Assembly (NCBI GenBank): GCA_026390195.1 | Contig: JAPLGK010000174.1 | Location: 1 to 6,946 of the forward strand | Direction of reading: 5' to 3' | Length of the DNA stretch: 6,946 bases | From: Caldisericota bacterium | GTDB lineage: Bacteria > Caldisericota > Caldisericia > Cryosericales > Cryosericaceae | Shown: piece after piece, positions 6,894 through 6,946 of the stretch | How positions within the stretch are numbered: position 1 is the first letter of the stretch | Layout: each line of letters begins with the position of its first letter | Program-made: the position numbers and the translations under genes | Notes under the pieces: generated by a model | Told to the model about the DNA's origin: nothing | The model's database searches: none | What the model saw: only the letters and a program-made list of their open reading frames with translations

Positions 6894-6946
6894 ATGATGG
6901 GAAACTATCGTGATCGGAACAAAGACAGGTCTGAACCTCAGGGCGA
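6894..6946 (+). CDS. Start of an unrecognised gene, 3' partial
   Basis: Only about 17 codons are visible: MMGNYRDRNKDRSEPQG, hydrophilic and rich in charged residues, without a signal peptide or membrane segment. Two adjacent in-frame ATGs (6894 and 6897) are both well spaced from the strong Shine-Dalgarno site. A promoter-like pair and a hairpin upstream suggest it is transcribed separately from the gyrase operon. I do not recognise the protein, and too little is present to assign a family. Confidence 0.6.
   Translation, partial: MMGNYRDRNKDRSEPQG

Overview
The window is ordinary bacterial chromosome, GC-rich by eye and with all genes on the + strand. Nothing in it fixes the phylum: the proteins are typical bacterial versions, and the gyrase is the short-GyrB type without the large insertion found in enterobacterial GyrB. 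An SsnA-type amidohydrolase suggests a bacterium, perhaps an anaerobe, with selenium/purine-type catabolism. That is an inference from the family's usual company, not something visible here.

Layout. (1) Positions 3-1223 hold the 3' part of an ssnA-like amidohydrolase gene that begins before the window. (2) A 131-base gap (1224-1354) carries promoter-like hexamers and a strong Shine-Dalgarno site. (3) gyrB (1355-3259) and gyrA (3277-5754) encode the two subunits of DNA gyrase and are 17 bases apart. (4) An AI-2E/PerM-family membrane protein gene (5738-6820) starts inside the end of gyrA, so the last three genes look like one operon. (5) A good promoter-like pair overlaps the end of that gene. 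It is followed by a small hairpin, a strong Shine-Dalgarno site and the first codons of another gene that runs off the window.

The main surprise is in gyrB. The reading frame of an otherwise complete, motif-intact GyrB is broken by a single in-frame TAG at 2273-2275 (codon 307 of 634). The frame is the same on both sides, and no second stop, frameshift or loss of catalytic residues follows. Because gyrase is essential, this is a sequencing/assembly error, a very recent nonsense mutation, or a codon that is read through. An AAG (Lys) to TAG single-base change is the simplest account. A short hairpin begins just after the TAG, and the only other TAG used as a stop (ssnA) is backed by an in-frame TGA five codons later, so the window alone does not exclude TAG readthrough.

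Secondary points: GyrA has Ile at the position equivalent to E. coli Ser83 (a quinolone-contact residue), and its GyrA box is degenerate (QGRGGLG). I see no CRISPR array, mobile element, tRNA or rRNA, or undescribed defence-like system.
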